NCBI RefSeq assembly: GCF_023184515.1
Contig: NZ_JAAHBP010000004.1
Location: forward strand, 62,001-126,000
Origin: Streptomyces sp. D2-8
GTDB lineage: Bacteria; Actinomycetota; Actinomycetes; Streptomycetales; Streptomycetaceae
DNA: 64,000 bases
Direction of reading: 5' to 3'
Below, piece by piece: positions 41,304-49,185 of the stretch. Position numbers and translations under genes: made by a program. Numbering within the stretch: the stretch's first letter is position 1; each line of letters opens with the position of its first letter. Under the pieces are notes generated by a model. That model saw only the letters and a program-made list of their open reading frames with translations. It was not told the origin of the DNA and did not search any database.

Positions 41304-41789
41304 ATGGCTGCCCGCCACCGGACGCGCTGGGCGTCGGGGGCGGCAGCCGTGGTGTTCCCCGCGGCCGTCGTGCTCGCGGGCTGCGGCGACGGCGGACCGG
41401 CGGACACCACCCGCAGGGCGGAGTCCGCGGTCGGGTCGCTCGCCTCACAGGCCTCCGAGGCGGTGGAGTCGGCGACGGCCGAGGCCGGTCGCCGGCTCGG
41501 CGACATCAAGGACGGCATCGACGTGAAGGACGACGTGCGGCTCGGCACGCCCGGCGTCGGCTCCGACGACCGGGCCCGGGTCGAGGTCACCGTGGGCAAC
41601 ACCGACGACGCGACCCGGTCCTTCGCGGTGCAGGTCGACTTCACCGACCCCGGCGGCGAACTGCTCGACACGGCCGTCGTCATCGTGCGCGACGTGCCGG
41701 CCGGCGAGTACGCCACGGCCACCGCCCGCAGCACCCACGACCTGCCCGCGGACATCCGGGCCGAGGTGGCCCGGGCGCTGCGCTACTGA
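41304..41789 (+). CDS. Lipoprotein with FxLYD-like domain
   Basis: This is a 161-residue protein. The signal sequence ends in lipobox VVLAGCG, so it should be anchored in the outer leaflet of the membrane. A helical Ala/Glu-rich linker (residues ~40-65) leads to a beta-sandwich (RARVEVTVGNTDDATRSFAV, FTDPGGELLDT, DVPAGEYATATA) like FxLYD domains. The ATG follows AAGGAGAC. Its stop overlaps the stop of the convergent secreted protein gene by seven bases. Confidence 0.8.
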   Translation: MAARHRTRWASGAAAVVFPAAVVLAGCGDGGPADTTRRAESAVGSLASQASEAVESATAEAGRRLGDIKDGIDVKDDVRLGTPGVGSDDRARVEVTVGNTDDATRSFAVQVDFTDPGGELLDTAVVIVRDVPAGEYATATARSTHDLPADIRAEVARALRY

Positions 41790-42502
41790 CCGGAGCCGGC
41801 CTCCTCCGTCACCGAGATGTCGATCTGCTCGCTCATCGCGCTCACCCCGTTCAGGGTGGCGACCGCCTGGAGCCGGTTGGCGCCCGCCGGGAGGCCGGGG
41901 CCAGGGGTGCAGGTCCAGGTGCCGTCGGGGGCGGTGGTGGTCGCGCAGACCTCCCGGTCGTCCTTGTCACGGACGGTGACCTGGGCGCCCGGGTGGGCGG
42001 TGCCGGAGATCTCCGGCCGGGCGGCCAGCGGTACGCCGGACAGCGGACGGGTCAGGGTCGGCCCGGCCAGGCCCACGGTCACGGCACACCGGCCGACGGC
42101 CCGCGGCACGCCCCGGGCGTCGGTGACCCACAGGGAGCAGCCCCGCAGCCTGGTGCCCGGAACGGCGTGCGCGGGTACGGCCGGCACGAAGGGGAACACC
42201 CGGTCCCGCCCGGCCGCGCCGCCGGTGACGGTGTACGTCGCGCCGCGTCCGTCGGCGGCGACCGAGCCGCGGTAGCCGGACAGGTCGAGCGGTGTGCCGG
42301 TCACCCGCGTGTCCCGGGGCGCGGTCAGCGTCAGCGTCGCGCCCTCGGCGGCGTCCTGGACGCCCGCGGCCTCGACGATGCCCTCCCGGCCGGGTGCGAT
42401 GGTCGCGGCCCCCCACAGCCCGCCGTCCCGGGCCGCCGCGGGCGCGCCGGGGAACGCGAGCACTCCCGCCGCCACGGCTGCTGTCCTGCTGTACCTGTTC
42501 AT
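41783..42502 (-). CDS. Secreted protein with Ig-like (carboxypeptidase-regulatory-like) C-terminal domain
   Basis: This is a 239-residue exported protein. The signal peptide is residues 1-24 (TAAVAAGVLAFPGAPAAA). The middle region is of unknown fold with two Cys (GCSLWVTD and GRCAVTV). The C-terminal Ig-like fold carries PEISGTAHPGAQVTVRDKDD, CATTTAPDGTWTCTPGPGL and GANRLQAVATLNG, typical of bacterial Ig_3/Big modules in adhesive proteins. The start is the ATG at 42502. No enzyme motif is seen. Confidence 0.78.
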   Translation of the reverse strand: MNRYSRTAAVAAGVLAFPGAPAAARDGGLWGAATIAPGREGIVEAAGVQDAAEGATLTLTAPRDTRVTGTPLDLSGYRGSVAADGRGATYTVTGGAAGRDRVFPFVPAVPAHAVPGTRLRGCSLWVTDARGVPRAVGRCAVTVGLAGPTLTRPLSGVPLAARPEISGTAHPGAQVTVRDKDDREVCATTTAPDGTWTCTPGPGLPAGANRLQAVATLNGVSAMSEQIDISVTEEAGSGQ

Positions 42503-42704
42503 CGCGGGAGGGGCTCCCTGTCCGGCCACGGCCTGTAGAAGACACTCCGCCGACGATCGTCCCGGGCATCCCTTCACCGGGCACGCGCTCCCGGGCCACG
42601 CGAGTGGCCCCGCGCCCCGAAGGGACGCGGGGAACTGCGCGACCGGCCACCACGGCGCCGCGGACCGAGGACGGCGGCCTGCCACGGCGCTGCCCGCGGA
42701 GCAC

Positions 42705-44366
42705 TCAGCGCCCGAGCCACACCGTGGTGTCCGGGCCGAGGCGGCCGTCCTCCAGGGGTGCGCTGGTCAGGAGGACCTCGCCGGCCGGCAGGTCGACCGG
42801 CGCGCCGGACAGGTTCGTGACGCAGCGCCAGCCCTCGCAGCGGTCGAACCGGAGCACGCCGTCCGGGGCGTCCGCCGCCCAGGTCAGCTCCTCGCCTTCG
42901 AGGAGTTTGCGGCGCAGCCGCAGGGCCGTGCGGTACAGCTCCAGGGTGGAGCCCTCGGCCCCGTCCTGGGCCTCGACGGCGTAGGCGGCGAAGCCGGGCG
43001 GCTGCGGCAGCCAGGCGCCGCCGGGCCCGAAGCCGTACGACGGTCCGCTCGTCGTCCACGGCAGCGGCACGCGGCAGCCGTCGCGGCCCTTGCGGACGTG
43101 GCCCGTCTGCTCCCAGATCGGGTCCTGGAGCACCTCGGTGGGCAGGTCGGCGACCTCGGGCAGGCCGAGTTCCTCCCCCTGGTAGACGTACGCCGAGCCG
43201 GGCAGCGCCAGCATCAGCAGCGTGGCCGCCCGGGCCCGGCGCAGCCCGGCCGCCTCGTCGACGGCCGGGGCGTGGCCGCCCGCGAGCAGCCAGGCGTTGA
43301 GGTCGGTGCCGGGCGGCAGCGTCAGGCGGGAGGCGTGCCGTACGACGTCGTGGTTGGACAGCACCCAGGTGGCCGAGGCGCCCGCCGCCCGGGCGGTGGC
43401 GAGCGAGTCGGTGATGACCTGCCTCAGCTCCTCCGCGTCCCAGCCCGCCTGGAGATACTCGAAGTTGAAGGCCTGGCCCAGCTCGTCCGGGCGGGCGTAC
43501 AGCGCACGCCGGGCGCCGGGCACCCACGCCTCGGCGACGGCCATGCGGGGCGGGCGGTAGGCGTCGAGGATCTTGCGCCAGTCGCGGTAGATCTCGTGCA
43601 CGTCGTCGCGGTCGTAGAAGGGGTGCGCGCCGGGCGGCATCGCGGTGAGTGCCTCCTCGCCGCTCAGCTCGGGGGCGCCGAGGTCACGCAGGGGTTCGCT
43701 CAGGTCCTTGGCGAGGGCGTGGGCGACGTCGACGCGGAAGCCGTCGACCCCGCGGTCGGACCAGAAGCGCAGGGTGGTGCGGTAGTCGGCGCGGACCTCC
43801 TGGTTGTCCCAGTTGAGGTCGGGCTGCTCGGGGGCGAACAGATGCAGGTACCACTGGCCGTCGGGCACCCGCTTCCACGCGCTGCCGCCGAAGACGGACT
43901 GCCAGTCGGTGGGCGGGAGTTCGCCGTGCTCGCCGCGGCCGTCCCGGAAGACGTAGCGGTCGCGGGCCGCCGAATGGGGGCCGGCGTGCAGGGCCTCCTG
44001 GAACCACACGTGCTGGTGCGAGGAGTGGTTGGGCACGATGTCGACGATGACCTTCAGGCCGAGGCGGTGGGCCTCGGCGACCAGGGCGTCGAAGTCGTCG
44101 AGGCTGCCCAGGCGCGGGTCGACGTCCCTGGGGTCGGCGACGTCGTAGCCGCCGTCGGCGAGCTCGGACGGGTAGAAGGGGCTCAGCCACAGGGCGTCCA
44201 CGCCCAGGGCGGCGAGGTGACCGAGGCGGCGGGTGATGCCGCGCAGGTCACCGAGTCCGTCGCCGTCGGCGTCGGCGAAGCTGCGGGGGTAGATCTGGTA
44301 GACGACGGCCTGGCGCCACCAGTCGGGGTCCCGGGACGACAGGTCGAGGGTGGAGCGATCGGTCAC
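42705..44366 (-). CDS. GH13 alpha-glucosidase (oligo-1,6-/alpha-1,4-glucosidase type)
   Basis: This is a 553-residue intracellular glycoside hydrolase. The conserved GH13 regions are DIVPNHSS (I), GFRVDVAHA with nucleophile Asp213 (II), VAEAW with acid/base Glu279 (III) and LSNHDVVRH with Asp340 (IV). The start YQIYPRSFADADGDGLGDL is typical of the oligo-1,6-glucosidase subgroup that cleaves short malto- or isomalto-oligosaccharides. The best start is a GTG at 44366, after AAGGAG. No ABC sugar importer is adjacent here. Confidence 0.92.
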   Translation of the reverse strand: MTDRSTLDLSSRDPDWWRQAVVYQIYPRSFADADGDGLGDLRGITRRLGHLAALGVDALWLSPFYPSELADGGYDVADPRDVDPRLGSLDDFDALVAEAHRLGLKVIVDIVPNHSSHQHVWFQEALHAGPHSAARDRYVFRDGRGEHGELPPTDWQSVFGGSAWKRVPDGQWYLHLFAPEQPDLNWDNQEVRADYRTTLRFWSDRGVDGFRVDVAHALAKDLSEPLRDLGAPELSGEEALTAMPPGAHPFYDRDDVHEIYRDWRKILDAYRPPRMAVAEAWVPGARRALYARPDELGQAFNFEYLQAGWDAEELRQVITDSLATARAAGASATWVLSNHDVVRHASRLTLPPGTDLNAWLLAGGHAPAVDEAAGLRRARAATLLMLALPGSAYVYQGEELGLPEVADLPTEVLQDPIWEQTGHVRKGRDGCRVPLPWTTSGPSYGFGPGGAWLPQPPGFAAYAVEAQDGAEGSTLELYRTALRLRRKLLEGEELTWAADAPDGVLRFDRCEGWRCVTNLSGAPVDLPAGEVLLTSAPLEDGRLGPDTTVWLGR

Positions 44367-44510
44367 GCGGTCTCCTTCGCAGGGCATACGGGCGACAGCA
44401 TTGATCTGTCCAGAATGCCGGAAAAAGGAACTAACGCGTCGATCGGAGTGATCCATTCCTGCTGTGATGGAAGTGTGATGACAGCGTAACTTCCTTTGCA
44501 TTACCGCAGG

Positions 44511-44539
44511 TTGACAGCGTGCTGCGGCGCCGCCACGAT
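44511..44539 (+). promoter_or_regulatory. Candidate promoter for the LAETG surface protein gene
   Basis: TTGACA (44511-44516), 17 bases, then CACGAT (44534-44539). The -35 is perfect and the -10 is weak. The surrounding 314-base gap (44367-44680) has no other supported feature. Confidence 0.45.
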
Positions 44540-44680
44540 GGGTGCCACTGAGGCGCATGTGACCAATGAGCCCAGTGCTTCTCAGACCACTCACCCCCCG
44601 GTGCGGCCCGGCAGCCGTGCGCCGCGCGCTGCCCGCATGCCGTCACCCGGGTCCGGCACACGCCAAGAAACGGGATACCC

Positions 44681-45616
44681 ATGTCCATAGCGAGACGTGT
44701 CACCGCACGACGCCTGCTGGGGACGGGCGCCGCGGCCCTCGCCCTCTGCGCCGCCTCCGCCACCACCGCCTTCGCCACCGGTACGCCCGGTGGCGACGGC
44801 TGGTCGTCCGGCGGCACCTACAAGCCCGGGACCGGCGCGGGCACGGAGACCGGGACCGACCGCTGCCAGTTCTCGCTCGACGGCTCGAACTTCTACGACT
44901 CGGTCCAGGTCGACGACCAGAACCTGAAGCCGACCGACGACGGCAAGGTCCACATCAAGGTCCGCACCGCCGGTGACGCGGCCACCTGCACGGCCTCCCT
45001 CGCCTCCTACCTCGCCCACGGCGCGACGTTCGCGACCTCCGGCGAGCAGGTCTTCGTCGACTTCGACACGGTGACGGTCAAGCCGGGCGGCACCGACTCG
45101 CTCGACATCGCCATCCCGGACAAGGGCTGCTTCGGGCAGATCGACCTCTACCGGGGCGCGGTGAAGTTCGACGGCGAGCTCGACGCGAAGGACGGCTTCG
45201 AGCACGGCGAGCTGCCCAAGGGCCCGGACCGCCCGGTCATCAAGGACAAGCTGATCGCGGCCTGGAACGGCGGCACGAAGGACTGCACGACCCCGCCGCC
45301 GGCGGAGGAGGAGCCGCCCGCCTCCACGCCGCCCGCGAGCCCGTCCGAGCCGGCCGAGGAGACGACGCCTCCGGCGACCCCGTCCGAGCCGGCGGAGCCC
45401 TCGACGCCGCCGTCCTCCGACACGGACACGCCCACCCCGAGCGCCTCCGAGTCGACGCCGACCGCGCCCAAGCCGAACGGCGGGGGCGGCGACCTCGCCG
45501 AGACGGGCGCCGACAGCAGCACCGGCCCGATCGCCATGGGCGCGGCGGCCCTGCTGGCGGGCGGCGCGGCCCTCGTCGTCGCGACCCGGCGCCGCGCGGC
45601 CAAGCGCAACGCGTAG
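44681..45616 (+). CDS. LAETG-motif sortase-dependent surface protein
   Basis: This is a 311-residue cell-wall protein. The signal peptide is residues 1-32 (LALCAASATTAFA). The folded ectodomain (~55-210) has paired Cys (DRCQFSLD, AATCTASL, KGCFGQID, KDCTT). A Pro/Glu/Ser/Thr stalk follows, then the sorting motif LAETG, a hydrophobic helix (MGAAALLAGGAALVVA) and the basic tail TRRRAAKRNA. LAxTG is recognised by class E sortases in Streptomyces. The class F sortase at 32331 is not necessarily its enzyme. Confidence 0.9.
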   Translation: MSIARRVTARRLLGTGAAALALCAASATTAFATGTPGGDGWSSGGTYKPGTGAGTETGTDRCQFSLDGSNFYDSVQVDDQNLKPTDDGKVHIKVRTAGDAATCTASLASYLAHGATFATSGEQVFVDFDTVTVKPGGTDSLDIAIPDKGCFGQIDLYRGAVKFDGELDAKDGFEHGELPKGPDRPVIKDKLIAAWNGGTKDCTTPPPAEEEPPASTPPASPSEPAEETTPPATPSEPAEPSTPPSSDTDTPTPSASESTPTAPKPNGGGGDLAETGADSSTGPIAMGAAALLAGGAALVVATRRRAAKRNA

Positions 45617-45633
45617 GACGCGGGAATCCGAAG

Positions 45634-45677
45634 ACGCCCGAGGTGCTGCCGTCCGGCGGCGACAGCACCTCGGGCGT
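45634..45677 (+). terminator. Terminator hairpin after the surface protein gene
   Basis: Arms 45634-45648 and 45663-45677 are complementary over 15 bases, 17 bases after the stop codon. Confidence 0.82.
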
Positions 45678-45691
45678 TCTCATGCCCGCGG

Positions 45692-45827
45692 TCAGACCAC
45701 CGAAGCCCTCTCGCTCCGCAGGCTCGTCGCCTTGCGCAGCAGACTCCGCATGACGACCGTCAGCATCGCGAACGCCGCCCCCACGGCGACCGCAGCCGTC
45801 GCGGCGGCCGGTACGACCACGACCTGC
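45692..45827 (-). pseudogene. C-terminal remnant of a small membrane protein, DUF2975-like
   Basis: The minus-strand frame reads VVVVPAAATAAVAVGAAFAM, then LTVVMRSLLRKATSLRSERA and a TGA at 45692. A hydrophobic helix followed by a charged LRKATxLRSE tail resembles the end of DUF2975 proteins. No start or upstream domain is present, and the frame is cut next to the stop of the nucleoside hydrolase gene. The identification is tentative. Confidence 0.4.
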
Positions 45828-45833
45828 GATGGA

Positions 45834-46808
45834 TCAGGCCTCGACTGTCGCCAGGTACAGCTTCACGTAGCGCTCCACGTCCACGTCCAACCCCACGTCG
45901 ACCAGGGGCTGTTCGCGTGTGCCCTCGTGGAGTTCCGACTCGCCGGGCCGGGGGCGGCGGTCCACGATCGTCATGCCGCGCGTGGGTCCGGGCGCGAGGG
46001 AGACGTCGACCGGGAGGCGGTGGGTGGTCAGTCCCTCGGGGTCGGCGACCGCGCAAACCGCACCCGCGTCACCCAGACCGCCGGCCGTCTCGGAAGGGTC
46101 GTCGGGGCGGCTGTCCGGACGGGCCGGACGGTGGGCGAGCAGCTCCCCCGCCAGCCGCGCCCCCGGCTCACCGCTCGCGCGCAGCCTGCGCACCTCCGCC
46201 GCGGGGACCACGACCCGCGTGAACACGTCCAGCCCGTACATCGTGACCGGCACCCCGGCGGTGAGCAGGATCGCGGCCGCCTCCGGGTCGTGCCAGACGT
46301 TGAACTCCGCGACGGGCGTGGCGTTCCCGACGGCCGCCGCGCCGCCCATGAAGACGATCCGCTCGATGCACCGGACCACCTCCGGATGCGTGCGCAGGAG
46401 CAGCGCGATGTTGGTGAGGGGGGCCGTGGGGATGAGGGTGACCGGGCGCGGGGAGGCGAGGATCTCACGCCGCAGCAGCGTCACCGCGTCGACGTCGGCC
46501 GGCCTGCGCGTGGGCTCGGGCAGGCCGAGGTCTCCCATGCCGTCGTGCCCGTGCACGTGCCGCGCCGAGCGGGGAGCCTCGATCAGCGGCCGCTCCGCGC
46601 CCCGGGCGACGGGGATGTCGGGGGCGCCGGCCTGCTCCAGCACGGTCAGGGTGTTGCGGACGACGCCGTCGACGTCCGTGTTCCCGGCCACGCAGGTGAT
46701 CGCCCGCACGTCGAGCGCCGGGTGCCGTACGGCGAACAGCAGGGCGAGGGCGTCGTCGACGCCGGTGTCGCAGTCGATGATCACCGGGATGCGCTGACCG
46801 TCCGTCAC
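45834..46808 (-). CDS. Nucleoside hydrolase (IunH-like)
   Basis: This is a 324-residue enzyme that splits ribonucleosides into base and ribose. The family hallmark PVIIDCDTGVDDALAL supplies the Ca2+-binding Asp cluster. VRAITCVAGNTDVDGV, VTLIPTAPLTNIALLL, FMGGAAAVGNATPVAEFNVW (substrate loop) and the late acidic DAGAVCAVADP complete the site. The best start is a GTG at 46808, after GGAAGGAG. The role is purine/pyrimidine salvage. It is divergent from a flavin-binding oxidase-like gene. Confidence 0.92.
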   Translation of the reverse strand: MTDGQRIPVIIDCDTGVDDALALLFAVRHPALDVRAITCVAGNTDVDGVVRNTLTVLEQAGAPDIPVARGAERPLIEAPRSARHVHGHDGMGDLGLPEPTRRPADVDAVTLLRREILASPRPVTLIPTAPLTNIALLLRTHPEVVRCIERIVFMGGAAAVGNATPVAEFNVWHDPEAAAILLTAGVPVTMYGLDVFTRVVVPAAEVRRLRASGEPGARLAGELLAHRPARPDSRPDDPSETAGGLGDAGAVCAVADPEGLTTHRLPVDVSLAPGPTRGMTIVDRRPRPGESELHEGTREQPLVDVGLDVDVERYVKLYLATVEA

Positions 46809-47037
46809 GGCGGGGACTCCTTCCAGTGGTTCCGCGGGAAAGCTCCGTGGCAGCGACCCTACGGCCTCGGCGGCGGCCGGTTCCGGGCTCGTGCCGGCCG
46901 TCCGCGTCCCAGCTCCGCGCTCCGGCCCTGGACGGCGGACCGGGCGGCGCCGCCCCGGCCACACGAACGGACGCGGCGATGATTCCGGCCCCGGCAGCCG
47001 GTCGTTACGGGGGAGGAGACGAGGAAGGAGTCCCACC

Positions 47038-47583
47038 ATGCCCGCACAGCGACCGACGACCGAGCTCGACGCCCGCTACAGCTCCGCACTCACCCCCCGC
47101 CCGGGTGCCTCGGAGGTCACCGCCACCGAATGGGCCGAGGCGCAGGGGCGGCTGGAGGCCGCCGAGATCTTCTGGGTGTCCACGGTGCGGCCCGACGGCC
47201 GACTGCACGTGACGCCCTGCATCGCCGCCTGGCACGACGGGGTGCTGTACTTCTCCACCGGCCGTCGGGAGCAGAAGGCGAAGAACCTCGCGCACGACGC
47301 GCACTGCGCGCTGACCACCGGGGCGAACTCCCTCACCGACGGGTTCGACCTCGTGGTCGAGGGCACGGCCGAGCCGGTCGCCGACGATGCCCTGCTGGAG
47401 GAGGTGATCACGGCGTACGAGACGAAGTACGGGCCGCACATCACCTCCCCCGAGGGCACCTTCCACGGCATCGGGGACGCGTTCCGCAGCGGCGAGGCGG
47501 TGGTGTTCGCGGTGGCCCCGGACACGGCGTACGGCTTCGGCCGGGACAACGGGGTCTACAGCCACACGCGTTGGACGTTCTGA
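47038..47583 (+). CDS. Pyridoxamine 5'-phosphate oxidase-fold protein (FMN or F420 binding)
   Basis: This is a 181-residue protein with the split beta-barrel: EIFWVSTVRPDGRLHVTPCI, HDGVLYFSTGRREQKAKNL, and LVVEGTAEPVADD. This is the PNPOx-like group that binds FMN or F420 and reduces small molecules; actual PNP oxidase activity is not implied. The ATG follows GAAGGAG. It is convergent with the threonyl-tRNA synthetase gene. Confidence 0.88.
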   Translation: MPAQRPTTELDARYSSALTPRPGASEVTATEWAEAQGRLEAAEIFWVSTVRPDGRLHVTPCIAAWHDGVLYFSTGRREQKAKNLAHDAHCALTTGANSLTDGFDLVVEGTAEPVADDALLEEVITAYETKYGPHITSPEGTFHGIGDAFRSGEAVVFAVAPDTAYGFGRDNGVYSHTRWTF

Positions 47584-47609
47584 ACCCCCTGATCCGTGGT
47601 GAACCCGTC

Positions 47610-48830
47610 CTACGACGGGTCCCACAGCGCGGTGCCGCGGGCCGCCACGCGGTCGCCGATGCGGCGCAGCATTTCGGTGCCGGGCAGGACGTCCGGGCGG
47701 CGGCCGTCGCGCAGGCGGGGGGCCACGAGGCCGGCGGCGGCCTCCCGCCCGCCGATCACCGCCTGGTACGGCACCAGCCGGGCCGCGCGGACACGGGCGG
47801 CGAGGGTGCCCTGCTCGGGGCCGGCGACCTCGGCGCGCAGACCGAGTTCGCGCGCGCGTCCGGCCAGGTCGTGGGCGGCATCGCACTGCTCCTCCGCCAC
47901 CGGCAGGACCGCCAGCTGCACCGGCGCCAGCCACGGCGGGAAGGCACCGCCGTGCTCCTCGAGGAGGTGGGCGACCGCACGCTCCACGCTGCCGATGATG
48001 CTGCGGTGCACCATGACCGGGCGGTGTTTCGCCCCGTCGGGGCCGATGTAGTGCAGGTCGAAGCGCTCGGGCTGGTGGAAGTCGATCTGCACGGTGGAGA
48101 GGGTGGCCTCCCGGCCGGCCGGGTCGGTGATCTGCACGTCGATCTTGGGGCCGTAGAAGGCCGCCTCGCCCTCGGCCGCCTCGTACGGGATGCCGGAGCC
48201 GTCCAGGACCTCCCGGAGCAGGGCGGTGGCACGCCGCCACAGCTCCGGGTCGGCCACGTACTTGCCGCCCTCGCCGGGCAGGGACAGCCGGTATCGGGCC
48301 GCGCGGATGCCCAGGTCCGCGTACGCGCGGCCGATCAGCTCCAGGGCGGCACGGGCCTCCTCGACGGCCTGCTCCAGGGTGCAGAAGATGTGCGCGTCGT
48401 TGAGGGTGATGGACCGCACCCGGGTCAGGCCGCCGAGGACGCCGGACAGCTCCGAGCGGTACATGCCGCCCAACTCGGCCATTCTTAGGGGTAGTTCACG
48501 GTAGCTGTGGGAGCGGGAGCGGTAGATCAGGGCGTGGTGGGGGCAGAGGCTGGGGCGCAGCAGGACCTGCTCGGCGCCCACGTCCATCGGCGGGAACATG
48601 TCGTCGCCGTAGTGGTCCCAGTGGCCGGAGGTCTCGTACAGCTCGCGTTTGCCGAGGACCGGCGAGTACACGTGCCGGTACCCGGCCCGCCGTTCGGCGT
48701 CGCGGATGTACTCCTCCAGGGTGTGCCGCACGATCGCGCCGTCGGGCAGCCAGTACGGCAGCCCGGCGCCCATCAGCGGATCGGTGTCGAACAGGTCCAG
48801 TTCACGGCCGAGCCGGCGGTGGTCGTACAT
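47610..48830 (-). CDS. thrS: Short threonyl-tRNA synthetase without TGS and editing domains
   Basis: This is a 406-residue class II synthetase made only of the catalytic core and anticodon domain; full-length ThrRS has ~640 residues. Motif 2 and the zinc ligands are present (LRPSLCPHH Cys, TLNDAHIFC His, MVHRSIIGSVER His). The C-terminal anticodon domain runs through EQCDAAHDLAGRARELG to the end. Lacking the editing domain, it cannot clear mis-charged Ser-tRNA. Such secondary ThrRS enzymes can serve as inhibitor-resistant or starvation-induced copies. Codons 111-116 include CTA, CTA and AGA, rare in this GC context. A Thr leader peptide and hairpin lie upstream. Confidence 0.9.
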   Translation of the reverse strand: MYDHRRLGRELDLFDTDPLMGAGLPYWLPDGAIVRHTLEEYIRDAERRAGYRHVYSPVLGKRELYETSGHWDHYGDDMFPPMDVGAEQVLLRPSLCPHHALIYRSRSHSYRELPLRMAELGGMYRSELSGVLGGLTRVRSITLNDAHIFCTLEQAVEEARAALELIGRAYADLGIRAARYRLSLPGEGGKYVADPELWRRATALLREVLDGSGIPYEAAEGEAAFYGPKIDVQITDPAGREATLSTVQIDFHQPERFDLHYIGPDGAKHRPVMVHRSIIGSVERAVAHLLEEHGGAFPPWLAPVQLAVLPVAEEQCDAAHDLAGRARELGLRAEVAGPEQGTLAARVRAARLVPYQAVIGGREAAAGLVAPRLRDGRRPDVLPGTEMLRRIGDRVAARGTALWDPS

Positions 48831-48867
48831 GGTGACTCCTCGCGGTGGGGAGGCGAGCACCACGCGA

Positions 48868-48899
48868 CGAAGCCCCGTGGCACGCGCCCCGGGGCTTCG
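48868..48899 (-). terminator. Attenuator terminator hairpin of thrS
   Basis: Arms 48868-48877 and 48890-48899 pair over 10 bases (RNA sense CGAAGCCCCG ... CGGGGCUUCG). It lies between the leader ORF and the thrS ribosome site. Bases in its loop (48879-48885, RNA GCGUGCC) can instead pair with the end of the leader ORF, giving an alternative fold. Confidence 0.75.
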
Positions 48900-48916
48900 G
48901 ACATCTGGGTCAGCTG

Positions 48917-48979
48917 TCAGCGCGCCGGGAGACTCTCCGGCGTCGTCGTGGAGGACGGGAACGACTGGGCGCGCTGCAT
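48917..48979 (-). CDS. Threonine leader peptide of thrS attenuator
   Basis: A 20-residue ORF begins MQRAQSFPSS and continues with three consecutive Thr codons (ACG x3, codons 11-13), ending PESLPAR. Its start (CAGCGCGCC, codons 2-4, 48968-48976) is exactly complementary to its end (GGCGCGCUG, 48918-48926). That end can also pair with the loop of the downstream terminator. Stalling at Thr codons would favour the second pairing and read-through into thrS. A TACGGT hexamer seven bases before the ATG suggests a leaderless transcript. Confidence 0.72.
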   Translation of the reverse strand: MQRAQSFPSSTTTPESLPAR

Positions 48980-48986
48980 GGGCGTG

Positions 48987-48992
48987 ACCGTA
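48987..48992 (-). promoter_or_regulatory. Possible -10 element of the thrS leader transcript
   Basis: TACGGT on the minus strand, seven bases before the leader ATG. The -35 region is not clear. Confidence 0.35.
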
Positions 48993-49185
48993 ACAGGGAG
49001 GAAGGGGCGGGGCGACGGGTTTTCGGACAGGGGTGGCGGTGCGTAGTCCGGCCCACTCACCCGGACGGACCGTTGTCGCTGGTGGGCGGGCGGTCGCGGT
49101 GGTGCCGTAAGAGCACCCACCCGATCTTGGAGAGCCCGCCCCGCCCGCAGGCGCCTCCATGAGCCCCCCCGCAGGAGGCACCCCG

